64,000 nt of DNA, from positions 4,154,001 through 4,218,000 of the forward strand of contig JAHLEZ010000001.1 in NCBI GenBank assembly GCA_020726505.1, given 5' to 3'. The notes under the pieces are model-generated. The model did not search any database and had not been told where the DNA came from. It saw nothing but the letters and a program-made list of their open reading frames with translations. Source of the stretch: Leptodontidium sp. MPI-SDFR-AT-0119 (Eukaryota > Ascomycota > Leotiomycetes > Helotiales > Leptodontidiaceae). Positions 44,236 to 56,179 of the stretch are shown here, in pieces. Within the stretch, counting starts at the first letter, position 1. Each line of letters opens with the position of its first letter. A program made the position numbers and the translations under genes.

Positions 44236-47200
44236 ATGGCTGAACGTGACGTTAGTGCCGAAGGGGCTGATCACCAGAATCAGCGGCAGGAGCCAGTCAA
44301 TCTTCAAGACCAGCAAAGCAAAGAGGAAGATAGAAGGGGAAGCGGAAATAGGGTTCTGAACGACCAAGATGCGAAAGCTCCAGAAGACCATAGCCCAGCA
44401 GGCTGGAAAGCAGGGAAAGTCTTGACAGCTGATAAGGTCGAGGAGAAGGAAAAGCCGTCGAAAGTAAAAGAGCTACGGGGAAAATTGGGGTTGGATATGG
44501 GGACAGTGATGATGATGTTCAAGTGGGTGTTGAGAACCGAGATGTGAGATGAGGAAAGTTGCTGATTTATGGAATAGGGGCTCTGTCGCTCCAACCATTG
44601 GTGAGTAATTACTTTGTCGCCTGCTCAACTTCCGCTCTGGGACTGCTTGGTCGACTGACAATCACAGGTATTGCATTCTATCAAGCCGATTCTGTGGCCA
44701 AGACCTTCTCGACATTTGGGTTTCTCGTCCCAATCATCACCGTTCTTGCCATTGCTATCATGCCACGAGCTAAGTTCCTTCAGACCATGATGTTGAATAC
44801 TTTGGGAATTTGTATAGGCTCGGCCGTTTCTCTGTTAGGTATCTGGTCTGGTGTTAAAGCGAGAGAGCACACTACGCCTGCTGGATCGACTGCAACCTAT
44901 AACTCTTCCCAAGCTGCGTTAGTATACCCGATCATCCCTCATGAACGTTCTCTTACTGATACTCTGTAGCGTCTGTGCCATATGGCTATTTGCAAATATC
45001 TGGTTCGTAAATGTACTGAGGGCCAAGATGCCTGCACTTCAGTTCCCTGTCATTATGTACAGCATCTTCACAAACGTTGCATTTACGTACGGCCCCCTGT
45101 TTCCTACCATCGAGGCTGGAGAAACTTTGATTGTTGAACTCCTCGAAACCTTTCTTACGGCTTTTGGTATCTCACTTGGAGTCAATCTATTCATTATTCC
45201 TGTGAACTCGAGAACAGTTGTGTTCAGTATGATATCTCCCCCCGTATGTCATGAAAACAAGTGCTGACATGATTGAAGAGGAGCAAAGTGGATACATACA
45301 ATTAGTGAGAGGTATCCTCAAAGCACAAACGGCCTACCTGCAAAGTCTGGAAACCAGCGATATGTTCTCAGTACCTCAAGCACCCACCGAAGACAACGAG
45401 AACCACGACGGCAGCAAGAAAAAGAAAGGAAAGAAAGACAAGTCCCATCCAGCACAAAACACACAAGCCAAAGCCTTGAAAGAAACTCTTACGGCACTCA
45501 CCGGACTCCACGGAAAGTTGTATGGGGATATACCGTTCGCGAAGCGCGAGTTCGCGTTGGGGAAGCTCGATGCTAAGGATGTTGATGAGATTTTCGTCCT
45601 TTTTAGAGGCATTCTTATCCCCATGATTGGAATGAGCACTATCACCGATATCTTTGAGAGGATTGCTGAAAGACGGGGATGGGTTGACGTCCCTGATTCG
45701 AAGTTTAATGATGTCGAGGCGTGGGAGAAGTGTCATGAGAGAGATAAGGAGGAAGAGAAAAAGACCTGGAATGAGATCATGAAGACGTTGCACGAGCCGT
45801 TTGCTGTGGTAAGTAACTCATAATTAGATTATTTCACATACGCAGAGTCACAGATGCTTACTGACTCCTTGAAGGTCACAGCCGCTATGGACGAAGGTTT
45901 GCAACATGCTGGCATGGCACTCGAATTAATCCCAAAACCCAAAACCAAGAAAGGCGAAGACGTTGAAGCAAAAGGGGGCGATCCAACTCCCGGCCATCCT
46001 AAGTTTGGGGAGTACTTAGACAAGAAGATGCTAGACTTCTACAGCGGTCGGGGCAAGACTCTCAAAGCATGGGCAAGACAGAAAGGTCTCGATGAAGCTC
46101 ATTTCGACAGTGTCAAATCACCTGGCGAAAACGAGCGATGGACAGAAGATGAGTCCAAGCACAGACGGGACCAACAACAACTCTATCTCATCCTTTATCT
46201 TGAGCATCTACTTTACTCGACTGGATTGGCTATCTCGAAATTGATCAAGTTTGCAGATGGCAAGGTCGAGGACGGGACTATGGCGAAGAAAAGGCTTATC
46301 GGTCCTGGACAGAAGAGGCTGAAGAAGTGGATTATGAGTATTGGGAATGAAGACAGTTCGCTCGACACCAACACGTAAGTATTGGGAGAACCCATATTTC
46401 CATCTTCTGAATGTCCCAAGATTCCCCGAGGACATTTCTTTCGTTCCTCTTCGAACAGTTTTAATTTGGCAATGGCTAATTCCCCATCACCCAGTCCCGA
46501 CTCGCTGGAAGCTGGCAACAACACCATATACATGGGCTCTGGTTTCAATCCTAAGAAAGACCCAGAGCATCTCCCGCCTCAAAATGCATGGCAGAAGTTT
46601 GGAAATGGAATACGGACCATTCCGCATTTTCTGGGGTCTACGGAATCAGCATTTGGCTTCAGAGTTGCGTGAGTACTTCCAAATGCCCATGTCTCAAAAT
46701 CTATTACTGACTTTGCTAGATGTGCGACTTTGACCATGTTAGTCTCTTTTGCTATACCACACTTTTTGAAAGAGGCTTTACTAATCTTGAATCAGTGGTA
46801 TCGTTGCATTCTTGAAGGATACACAAAGATTCTTCATCGAGCAAAGACTTGTGTGGGCAATGATCATTATTGTAAGTATTAATTCTCAAGGAGCTGTAAA
46901 ATTCAACACTGACATTCGGACATCTAGGCCATCGGCATGACGATGACATCTGGGCAATCCATATTCGGCTTTCTAGCTCGAGTAGGAGGTACACTCTTGG
47001 CCATGATATTCTCTCTAGTCATGTGGTACATTGTCGACGAGAAGACTCCCGGGATCATTGTCTTCCTTTGGCTTTTTATATTCCTAGAGATGTACTTCTT
47101 CATCAAGTTCCCTCGATTTATATCCGTTTTCCTGGTTTGTATTGTCACTCAGGTCCTGATCATTGGATATGAATTGCAAGTAAGGAAGATTGGGATTCAA

Positions 47201-48326
47201 GCTGGTATGTCATATACCTCCAGAGAGCATCCACACTCTCAAAGGTCCCTCATTTAGCTCTCGGCTGATTTGCTCTTAGCTTCTGCATCTGGACAGCCAT
47301 ACTACCCGTAAGTTCTACCTGTTCCATTCCTTCCTCCTGCCATCGCCGATACAACACTAACGCAACCAGTATCTACGAACTCGCCCCCTACCGTCTAGCA
47401 TGTGTAGCAGGCGGATCATTTGTAGCCTTCATCTGGACCATTTTCCCCTACCCACTCTCCGACCGCAGCTGGCTCCGCAATGACCTAGGCTCAACACTCT
47501 ACCTCCTCGCAAACTACTACAGCGTAGTCCACTCCACGATCGGCGCACGAATGCACAACACCGAAGGCGACATGACGCTTAAATCCTCCCCAGGAAAACG
47601 GCTAGAGAAAGCACGACTTAAGATCTTCGGGAAACTGATGATGTTGATCCCGTCGTTGAAACAGCATGCCGACTGGCAGAAATGGGAACTTTCAATCGGA
47701 GGGAAATTCCCGCGCGTACGTTCCCATCCCATCCTACCTCTTTCTCTAATCTGTTGTATTAGGTTACGTTTAGTTGAGTTGTGTTGTGTTTGAGAATCAA
47801 ACTAACAGACTCGATCTAGAAAACATACGACGCCATAACCCTCCGCTGCACAAACATAATGAACTACCTCTCCCTGATGTCCTACGCCACACAAACCTGG
47901 TCCATCGACGACGGCTCACTCTACCCCAACTCCCGGCCCGAAACCCGCCGTCAATGGCTCTCGGACCTCACCATCCTAGTCGACAGCATCGGCCCGACGT
48001 CTCACAACATAACATCAATCCTCTCTCTCCTCTCAGCATCCGTATCTCAAGGCTCCGCCCTCCCGCCATACATCCAGCTCCCCGAAGCGTACAACCTCAG
48101 TCGACGATTAGAGAAACTCGATAGTGGGATTCTGGACGTAAGACATGTCGAGGAGCCAGGGTATAGTGCGTATGCTGTTCTGCAGGTTTGTAGTTCGCTT
48201 GTTACGGACGATTTGAGGAGGTTGGTGGAGGATGTCAAAGAGTTGGTTGGGGAGACGGATTTTTCATTTAGTGTTGCGGGCAGTGAGAGTAGTTTGGAGA
48301 GTGAGGGGAAGGGGAAGAGGGATTAG
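44236..48326 (+). CDS. putative ER/plasma-membrane transporter, ArAE_2/DUF2421 family
   Basis: Thirteen exons: 44236-44522, 44578-44600, 44668-44917, 44970-45226, 45279-45808, 45875-46374, 46495-46668, 46720-46737, 46796-46871, 46928-47204, 47280-47307, 47370-47715, 47820-48326; 1090 residues, phase consistent. The cytosolic N-terminus is charged, then GSVAPTIGIAFYQADSVAKT starts the first of about six N-terminal membrane spans (FSTFGFLVPIITVLAIAIMP, AVCAIWLFANIWFVNVL, ETFLTAFGISLGVNLFIIPV). A long soluble middle follows (45279-46600), then a second six-span block (TIGIVAFLKDTQ, WAMIIIAIGMTMTSGQSIFG, LLAMIFSLVMWYIV, IVFLWLFIFLEMYFFI, FVAFIWTIFPYPLSDRSWLR). This two-block plan is that of the 'putative ER transporter, 6TM' and Brefeldin A-sensitivity-related families, distantly like FUSC aromatic-acid exporters. 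Substrate unknown. Exon 8 has only 18 bases. Confidence 0.92.
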
Positions 48327-48653
48327 CTTGTGTTGGGGACGTAGGCGTTCTCGGTTAAGAGATACTCAGGACTGGATAGGCGATGTGTAGTGTAAGTTTA
48401 TATTTTGCCTCGTCATCTGGAGCTGTAATCTAAGCATTAGCATTTTCCTGCTGACTTCCCTTGTTGAAGTCACTGGGACGAATGGAACTGTATTTACACC
48501 AAGAAAGTTGCAGAATTAAGTCAACAAACATCTTTACGCAGCGGAGAAGGGTATCTGATTATCTGAAGCTCCTGCAAATCTCCCGCCTTTGGGATCCCTT
48601 CCCCAAATTGTCAACTTTTATGCACTAAATACAGCCATCAACAATCCCCCTAT
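48327..48653. other. convergent 3' region
   Basis: Between the 3' ends of the transporter (plus) and the Bim1-like gene (minus). No coding signal. Confidence 0.55.
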
Positions 48654-49600
48654 CTACAACAAACAAGCCAAGAACGTAGCCGATCCAACAACACCAACCC
48701 AAACGAGCGATCCAAGACCAGCGTACGAGTACGCAGCCAAACCATTCGCACTCGCCGCCGAGCTGGACGTAGCAGCAGTCGTACCAGTGGTGGTCGCAGC
48801 CGGGGTTGTGGCAGTCGAGTCACCTGTTGGAGTAGAGGAAGCTGGGAGAGAAGAGAGTGCTGCGTCGGCGACGTAGGAGCCTGAGACGCCTGTGCTGTTG
48901 CTGCATGCGGATGGGACGGCGGGAGATACGCCTGCGACGAAGGATACAGCTGCGCACTGGATTTAAAGCCTGTCAGTGGATTGCGCTATACAAAATATCT
49001 GAGCCAATTCTAGGTTCGGGTTTAACATACCTGGTACAGAACACCATCAGGCGAATCGGCAGCAACTCCAATCGTACCATTCTGGCCCGCAAACGACTCC
49101 GGGACCGTGATATCACTCCTGCAGAAGCTACCGAGGGTGCTCTGTTGAATGACTTGCGAGAGGACGGTCCAGTTCCCTGAGGTGGCCGTTCCGACTGTGG
49201 CGCGGAAGAGCCATTTCGTGTCGGCGTGTGTGCTGCGGAGGGCGATGGCGTCGCCGCCGACGTGGAAGGTGGTTATGTTGTCGGTAGAGAAGTTCACCTC
49301 GAAACTGCCGCATGGGGCTGTTGCTTCCACTGGAGGGGTGTGGTTTTAGTATTGGGGTTTGGTTTGTTTGGAGGAGTGGAGGGGTAGATGTTGGCACGTG
49401 GGGATACAAATACAATTGAAAGGTAGGGAGGGAGGGGATTGAGATTGAAAAGTTGAACTGAACTTGTGTGAAGAGGGCTTGTACTTACAATCATCATCAA
49501 ATCCAATGGTTGCTGGGTAATTGAGCAGGAAATGTGCAGAGGTCTGGCTCACGAGGAGAGCGGCAACAAGGCCAGCACTGAGATTGGAGAGGGAAGGCAT
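48654..49600 (-). CDS. Bim1-like (X325) GPI-anchored copper-binding protein
   Basis: Exons in transcript order: 49600-49489, 49329-49031, 48956-48654; 237 residues. The signal peptide MPSLSNLSAGLVAALLVSQTSA ends just before HFLLNYPATIGFDDD, so mature residue 1 is His, as in lytic polysaccharide monooxygenases and their X325/Bim1 relatives. The core continues LEATAPCGSFEVNFS, then ITTFHVGGDAIALRSTHAD (second His candidate), SFCRSDITVPESFAG. The C-terminal third is Ser/Thr/Ala-rich and ends in a hydrophobic tail (LGSLVWVGVVGSATFLACLL), a GPI-anchor signal. X325/Bim1 proteins bind copper but lack oxidative cleavage activity in the tested cases; Bim1 in Cryptococcus works in copper import with Ctr1. 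Here the gene faces a ferric-reductase-like gene across 1.1 kb. Residue-level ligand assignment is by analogy. Confidence 0.88.
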
Positions 49601-50738
49601 GTTTGCGCGGGTGGTTGAGAGGGTTGGAGAGGGTTGGTTTAGAAATTGGGTTGTTGGTTTGGAAATGGAGAGTGAGGGAGTTGGAGCAACAAGTCAATGG
49701 CGAAGGTGGGTAAAGAGAGGTGGAAGCAGAGGGCGAGAAAGGAAGAAGAAAGAGGAAGTAAGAACTTATACTTAGGTAGGTAGGTAGGCAGATAGCTGGC
49801 TAGCTGGCTAGCTAAATAAACAATGGCCGTTCCGAAGCTAACAAGGACCCCTCCACTCACTCACCTCCAAGATCCATGACAGCTCCCACGTTCGTTTTAA
49901 CCCTCTTTCTTTTCAAGCTCTGCTCTACTGTACTCTGCGTCCGAGTTACCCGTCCTATCTTCGACCAGGACAAGGAAGCGTCCAGAACAAGCTTTTTCCG
50001 AGTTGCAATGCAGGTCAAGGGATGGCAGAGAGGGTCCTGCTGCTTCTTTGATGTCGACGAGAGGCTGCTCGCTTAAGCCGGTCCGGGGCTGGTGATTGGC
50101 TGCGCTCTTTTGAGCAAGTTGTGGCTGCCACTTCAGGATGTGCGAGGGTCCACCCGCCACCATCTTCTGCACCTGCACCTGCACCTGCACCACCTTTTCT
50201 CCGTTGTCTTCTGCGTGCGTGCGGTGAGGAAGGATGTGATCATCCAGTAGTACTAGGTAGTCCAATCCTTGGAGACGGGATTGATTGCTTTGACATGATT
50301 TGATTGATTGTCATTCATTATCTTGCGCTTTCTCCCTCACTCACACTATCGAGCTAAGCTTAGTTCTTAGTATCGCATGTATTGTCAGGGTTTGCAATTA
50401 CTAGGTATTGCTGATGAATTACCTTATTCCCTCGTTATCTTCGGTCGTTCTTCCTCCTCTTGCATCCAGAGACATATCCATCCATATCCATAACCAGAAG
50501 CAGCCCTAGTCTTACCCGACAGCCAGGAACTCAAAGACGCCGACTTCCACTTCCACTTTCACTTCCACTCTTCCCTCCTTCTGACGTCGTGAAAATCGTC
50601 TTTCATGAATACCTTCTCGCGACTGCAGCTCTCACTTTGAGAATCCAGTTTGTGCTTCTTTTTTGAAAGTACTGTTCTTTGTTTGGAACATGCGCAGTGG
50701 AGGTTGCTGGTCGACTCAAGTTTTCACATCTTTCCCAA
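49601..50738. promoter_or_regulatory. shared divergent region of Bim1-like and reductase genes
   Basis: 1138 bases between the two start codons. It holds short tandem repeats: aggtaggtaggtaggc and agctggctagctggctagct at about 49773-49813, cacctgcacctgcacctgcacc at about 50172-50193, and ccacttccactttcacttccac at about 50547-50568. A single gagcaa (50112-50117), the reverse complement of ttgctc, resembles six of seven bases of the Mac1/Cuf1 copper-element core (tttgctc). That one match could be chance. Confidence 0.45.
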
Positions 50739-52839
50739 ATGGCTGAACGCAACCCCGCCACCATGAGCTATCTCAAGAGGAGGATGGACCATATGAGCAT
50801 GAGCTCGAGTCCCATGTTCAGGACCTTCGATTCGAAACTCGCTCGCGCATATTGGTACATTATCGCTGGTATCCTGGGCTTCATTCTGTTGTTGAGGGCC
50901 GTGGACTATTATCAAACTTGGAGCAGGTCAGTCATTTCTGAGATCCACAAGAGCCGGAATGTCAGAGGTAGCATGCCTCTTTATAAGCGTCATCTAACTC
51001 AAGTGTGTCTACAGACTAAGAATATGCCGAACGAGGAAATCGACAAAATACCCAACGAGGGTCAACAGCTTGCCCATGCAAGTCTATGCGACTGCCACAG
51101 CCATCTTGCGCGAATCGAGTTATCCCCAACTACACATCAGCAACAAGTGGTTTTCATGGCTGAGCCCACCTCCTCTTGGACGATCACTCGTCTTACTCTG
51201 CTACTGGGCAGTTATTGTTTACATGATGACCTACAAAGCGATAGTTGACGATCCAAACTACTACGAGAGGCTAGGATTCAGAAATGCGTGGATCTCAGTG
51301 ACGCAGGTTCCCTTGGTCTACCTTCTGGCAACAAAATCGAGCATCATCGGTCACATCATTGGGAGCTCGCATGAACGGCTCTCATGGTTGCACAGATGGG
51401 TTTCGAGAACCCTCCTCCTTACCGCGACGATCCACGGCGGCTTCTTCATGGCAGAATGGGTACGAGCAGACTTCGTAGCCCTCGAGCTAGATATGATGCC
51501 TATGGTCAAGTACGGTATGGGGGCTTGGTTTGTCCTAGTTTGGACGTTCCTCTCTTCACTTTCGCCGTTACGGCGACTGGCTTATGAGCTGTTCGTGCTC
51601 CAGCATATCGCAGCAGCAGGAGTCTTCTTGTGGCTCCTCTGGGTCCACGTCCCAACTTATGCTCAGTACAACGTCTGGTTTGCCGTTGCTGCTATCTCCT
51701 CCGATTGGATACTGCGAGGACTTTTGATGATCTGGAAGAATCTCAGACTCCAAACTAAAAAGGCATGCAATGGAACTCAGCGGATCGGTCACGAGATCGA
51801 GGTTGAAGCAATCTCCAACGACTTGACGATTGTCACTATCAAGGATGTTCATCTCACCTGGGTGCCTGGGCAGCACTTATACCTCTGGCTGCCATACCTT
51901 GGACCACTTGAATCTCACCCCTTCACAATCGCTAGTCCGTACACAACAAAGGCAGAATGTCATTGCAACGAAATCCAACTTGCAATACGAGCACATTCGG
52001 GATTCTCAAAACGAATCCACAACTATGCAAAGAAGACCCAAGGAGCGTCAAACAACTCTTTGACCGGGTTCATCGCCGGTCCATATGGAGCACCACCACG
52101 ATGGGAGGCTTTCGAGACCATGGTCCTCATCTCAGCATCAACGGGAGCGTCTTACACACTGCCAATCCTGGAGAGTCTCCTCGCCTCTCCATCAACCATA
52201 TGCACGCAACGAATATTCTTCCTACTGGTCGTCAGGGACCGTCCTCACTGCCAGTATTACGAGAACCGTCTCTCCAGAGCGCTAGCTAAGGCTGAAGCAC
52301 GAGGGATTGATCTGGATGTTGAAATCGCTATCACTGGCGGGGCTTCGTCTTTAGCTGAGAGCAAGAGTGACAAGAGTGGAACCATCGAAGAAACCAGAGT
52401 AAGCGAGAAGCAACAATCGAGCGATGACGAGATCGAGGAGATCAACGAAAAGAAGGACGGGTCCTACATCCGGGTTAGAAGCGACTCCACTACAGATTCG
52501 ATTCTCTCCAAACCGTCGTCGTCATCACAGCCTGCAAAAGAGAACAATAGCAAATGCTGTTGTAGCTGTAGTGAAGATGCCGGCCCGTGTTGCTGCGCAG
52601 GTCCCAGCGCGGTTCCTATCAAAGAGATAGTCTACTCCTATACCCGGCCCAACATTGCGGATTTTATTCGTAGACCTGTCGAGATCACTGGAGGTGAGAC
52701 TTCAGTGGCGGTGTGTGGTGGGAAATCGCTTGTGGCTACTGTGAGGAATTCCGTCGTCAAGCTTTCTGATGAGCGAGCTGTACATAAAGGAACAGGCGCT
52801 CAGGGGATACATCTCCATGTAGAGGAATACTGCTTCTAA
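50739..52839 (+). CDS. ferric/cupric reductase-like transmembrane protein with Cys-rich insert
   Basis: Exons 50739-50926 and 51015-52839; 670 residues. The intron (gtcagt…gtctacag) joins TWSR to LRICRTRKSTKYPTRVNSLP. The N-terminal helix WYIIAGILGFILLLRAVDYY is followed by the ferric-reductase membrane domain: LSWLHRWVSRTLLLTATIHG and YELFVLQHIAAAGVFLWLLW supply the paired heme His. Then HEIEVEAISNDLTIVTI and WVPGQHLYLWLPYLG begin the FAD domain, with SHPFTIAS as the FAD-binding HPFT motif; FIAGPYGAP and VLISASTGASYTLPILESLL form the NADPH-binding part. Before the last strand there is a ~100-residue insertion, Ser/Asp/Glu-rich, ending in KCCCSCSEDAGPCCCAG (from residue ~576): eight Cys in 16 residues, a likely metal-binding knot. 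The C-terminus AVCGGKSLVATVR is the usual NAD(P) strand. Such enzymes reduce Fe3+ and Cu2+ outside the cell. Confidence 0.93.
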
Positions 52840-53038
52840 TGTAATACAATCCCATGATGATAACCAATTTCGCTACTATCAATATGTGATTGTGATGTGT
52901 GATGCAGCGTAAAATATTTCGACAGATCAAATATCGCTGTGTGTCAAAATCCATTATGCATTGCAGTTTATGTGCCCAGTGGGTAGGTATCCACATACCA
53001 TGATCCAAACGCCGTCAAACCCAAGCCTCCCACCCGTT

Positions 53039-54631
53039 CTATAACTCCTGGTGCTCAATCCCAGACATATCCGCATCTCCTGTGCTGGACTCGTACCATT
53101 CATTCGTCGTCCAGTCGATAATGAGTTTCTTGGCGTCTTCAGAAAGGGTGTAGTAACCTGGGTTGTCTTTGGGAAAGAACATGCCTGTGTATTTGTTAGG
53201 ACTGCCATTTCCGCCAAAGGGAAGCGGACATAAGATGGGTATGATGACAGGAACTTACTCATATGTGCTCCCGTCTCGTCACCAGCAGCATCATTAATCG
53301 CCTCGGACCAATACTCCCTCCCGCCTGTACTCTTATCCCTCCCACCAGGCAGATTACAAAACGTCCTCTGGTTCCCCACCACACTCCCCACAATCGTAAC
53401 TCCATCACTCTTACTCAACGCCCTCTTCCCAAGACGCGTATACAGATTCGCCCAGCCAACACCCAGCTCTTTGTTCAGCGTCACCAAACCGGAGACCCGC
53501 TTTCGTAATTCCTCGCCTTTCATCAGACACCCCACGAACTCCAGATGCGAACCAACCCACGACCAGCCAGCGGTGATCTGCTCGCGCTTCATGTACGCCG
53601 CTGCCGCACCGCCTGCGACCGCTGCGCCTGCGCCAGCTAAGGCAGCGAGTTTGCCCCATTTCTGCCACGCCGGTGCGGGTGCGTCTGTGGAGGAACTGGG
53701 AGCTGGGAGGGCTGCGACGGGCTCTTTCTTGACTTTGCCGTCCTTGTCGACTTCGCTTGCGGCTTTGCTTCCTCCCCATATAGCGCCTGTCAGGCCGGAG
53801 AGTTGCGTTATGGCGGACGAGGCGGTGTTGTAGTGGTCTTCTGCGCCGTGAGCTACTACGCCTGGTGAGATGCCCAGGTAAGGTGTGTCGAAGGCGAGGA
53901 CGCCTGATATGTAGGGGAACATTAGGGAGTTGATTGCTGGGCCCGGATTCGGATTCGGGTTTGAGAGGGTTTGAGAGGATGAGGAGGGTCGTGAGGGGAT
54001 TGTTAGGTCGGATGTTATGGCTAGGAGTGTGTCTGCTGCTACTATCCCGCCCATAGAGTGTCCTATTAGGATTATGTGGACTGAGGGGTCGATTGTGGGA
54101 GACGGGGTTGAGGAGGAGACCTCGATATCTATTACTTTCTCGAGGAGCCTGGGGGGGAGTGTTAGGTTAGTCTTGTAGATGATTTGAGAGTATAGGGGAG
54201 TATAGGAGAGTCTTCTAATCCCTCTGCAACGTCCCAGAGTATGTCCAGTAATCCGATCATCCTCAGTAGCACAGTGTTGAATATCTGAGTCGAACTTCGA
54301 GCATGCAACCCCACACCCGGCAGCCTCCCCCAAGCTCTCAACGACATCAATTGAATAAACCATAGGTACTCACCAGTCTCTAAACCTGCTCACGCATTCT
54401 GCCAAATCGCCCCTCGTCTCAAACTTTGGATATACGATGGCGCGGACATCTACTTTAGGGAGCGCATGGCTGACTAGAGCTCGCAGATGCTCTGGGAACC
54501 CTCCAAAGGTATCGTCTCCTCCCTATCTTCCGAGTCAGTTTCTAGTATACCGAGCACTGCTTAGAGAATTGGAAGAGGAGAGATAGTACCTTGAAGCCGT
54601 GTATAAAGCACAGCAAGAGCGTTTTCTTCAT
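53039..54631 (-). CDS. DUF676-like alpha/beta-hydrolase (putative serine esterase)
   Basis: Exons in transcript order: 54631-54590, 54522-54374, 54148-53259, 53184-53039; 408 residues. MKKTLLLCFIHGFKGGDDTF carries the HGF oxyanion motif across intron 1, then FGGFPEHLRALVSHALPKVD. Exon 3 opens with LLEKVIDIEVSSSTPSPTID and has the nucleophile elbow IILIGHSMGGIVAADTLL. YISGVLAFDTPYLGISPGVV follows, with the FDTPYLG typical of lipase-like DUF676 proteins. A Gly/Ala-rich segment (KLAALAGAGAAVAGGAAAAY) near residue 240 could be a membrane or hinge element. The C-terminus GMFFPKDNPGYYTLSEDAKK is a recurrent ending in fungal members as I recall them. Automatic reading through introns 2 and 3 gives false N- and C-termini. 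Substrate unknown, possibly lipid. Confidence 0.88.
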
Positions 54632-55141
54632 CGTGGAAATATCATGGTGTTGCTGGTGTTGATGATATCAAGGCTCGGGGCTGGGTTGGATGTGGAGTGA
54701 GGCTGAGGTGGATCATGCCTAGTCTTTAGGGCTTACATATGGGCGGCAGGTCCTCCCTGTTCAGGAAGTCATCAAGCGCGCCTGCAATTCTCCTGTTTTC
54801 TCGCTGTGCCTCTTCATACGAAGCAACCAATCATCAGTCACAAGTGTCGGTAGCAGGTAATCTGGTAATATGCAAGCAAGGGCTCGGGGGATGTCTTTCC
54901 GCATCTTTCTGACTCTTCAATACTTGGCTTGCTTCCTTTAAATCCTTTCCTTGACAATCATCCTTTATATCAATAATCCTTCCCTCATTCATTCGCACAC
55001 TTCGTCGTCTTGGTTCCTGAATGCCTTCATCTTTCACCCCGTACAAGTAGCATTTGCAGCGCAGTTACTCAGTCTTCACCTTCTAAGCAAGCCCTCACTC
55101 TTTTCGATCGCTGAAAACAAGCATCTCAGCTCACATCAACC
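54632..55141. promoter_or_regulatory. divergent region, DUF676-like / DUF7730-like genes
   Basis: 510 bases between two start codons. The right half is CT-rich, consistent with the leader of the plus-strand gene. No defined sites recognised. Confidence 0.45.
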
Positions 55142-56179
55142 ATGCCCTCTCGAACCTCACAAAAAGATCCCCATCCCACAGGAATCACTGGTCGGGCTGT
55201 CTTCGGGGCTCTCAACTTCTTGACTGGCCATAGTCGACCTCTACCAGACAGCCCAAAACCGTCGAGTCGTCGAAGATGGGAATCCTTAGGCTTGCCAGCC
55301 AATCACAGGGCAAGAAGCAACTACCAGCCACCACCCATCACTCCCTCTCTACCAAAACGACCTCGTGCTATAAGTCCTTCTCCTGGCAGCAAGAAAGACC
55401 TGTCTCTCTATAACCAAGAGCAATCACCGCTGTTCAAACTTCCAGCGGACGTTCTGGAGCTGATATGTAACCATGCTATTGGAAATAGGCTTGTACATAT
55501 AATGAGAAGGCCTAGTGGAGGACTTGGTCACGAATGTTGCATTTTAGACGGAGAAGGCGGCCCAGAAGCATGCAGGAAGCGGCAGTGCCGTGGTATTAAA
55601 CTGGCCACTGGACGATATGCGAAGTCAAGCCAGCCAGGAGAGGACTTAACTGCTCTACTTCAGACATGTCGAAAATTGTAAGACACCCTTCATGACCACT
55701 CTATGGATGGGAAGATCTAATGTACGAACAGTTATATGTCCGCTATTCCCATTCTCTATGGAACCACAATCTTCGATTTCGATAGTCTGGAAAGTCTCAT
55801 CACGCTCTCGACCTCTACGCTCCCCCACCGCTTCGACAGTATCCAGCATCTCTCTTTCGATTTCCGCTTCCGCACCTCTCACCTCTTCAAAGAAGGTTCT
55901 CCTTCCAGCGATTGGGCTCGTTGGGAACGTACTTGGAGAGTGGTAGGCAGCATAAAAGCTTTGCAGACTTTGCGAGCCAGAATAGAATGGCACAAGGAAG
56001 ATGCGGGTTTAGTGACTGAGAGGAGATGGCTGGATGAACTTATCCAGGTGAATGGCTTGAAAGTGTTTGAATTGGAGCTGCCGGGATTGACAAAGGCGGA
56101 GGAGGTTGTTGATGAGGGTTTCAGGAGGGCTCATGGGGAGTGGGAATTTGCTGTTAGAAGGAGGGAGGGGATGGCTTGA
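55142..56179 (+). CDS. DUF7730-like uncharacterised fungal protein
   Basis: Exons 55142-55677 and 55732-56179; 327 residues. The N-terminal 95 residues are Pro/Ser/Arg-rich and probably disordered. The conserved part begins SPLFKLPADVLELICNHAIG, resembling an F-box-like first helix pair, and continues with a Cys-containing region (HECCILDGEGG, ACRKRQCRG) and TALLQTCRK. The intron (gtaaga…cgaacag) leads into YMSAIPILYGTTIFDFDSLE, the recurrent 'tyr-x-e/s-a-x-p-i-l-y' motif of this large fungal family. SIQHLSFDFRFRT and the C-terminal helices follow. Members are numerous and untested; F-box-like adaptor roles are only suggested. Confidence 0.82.
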
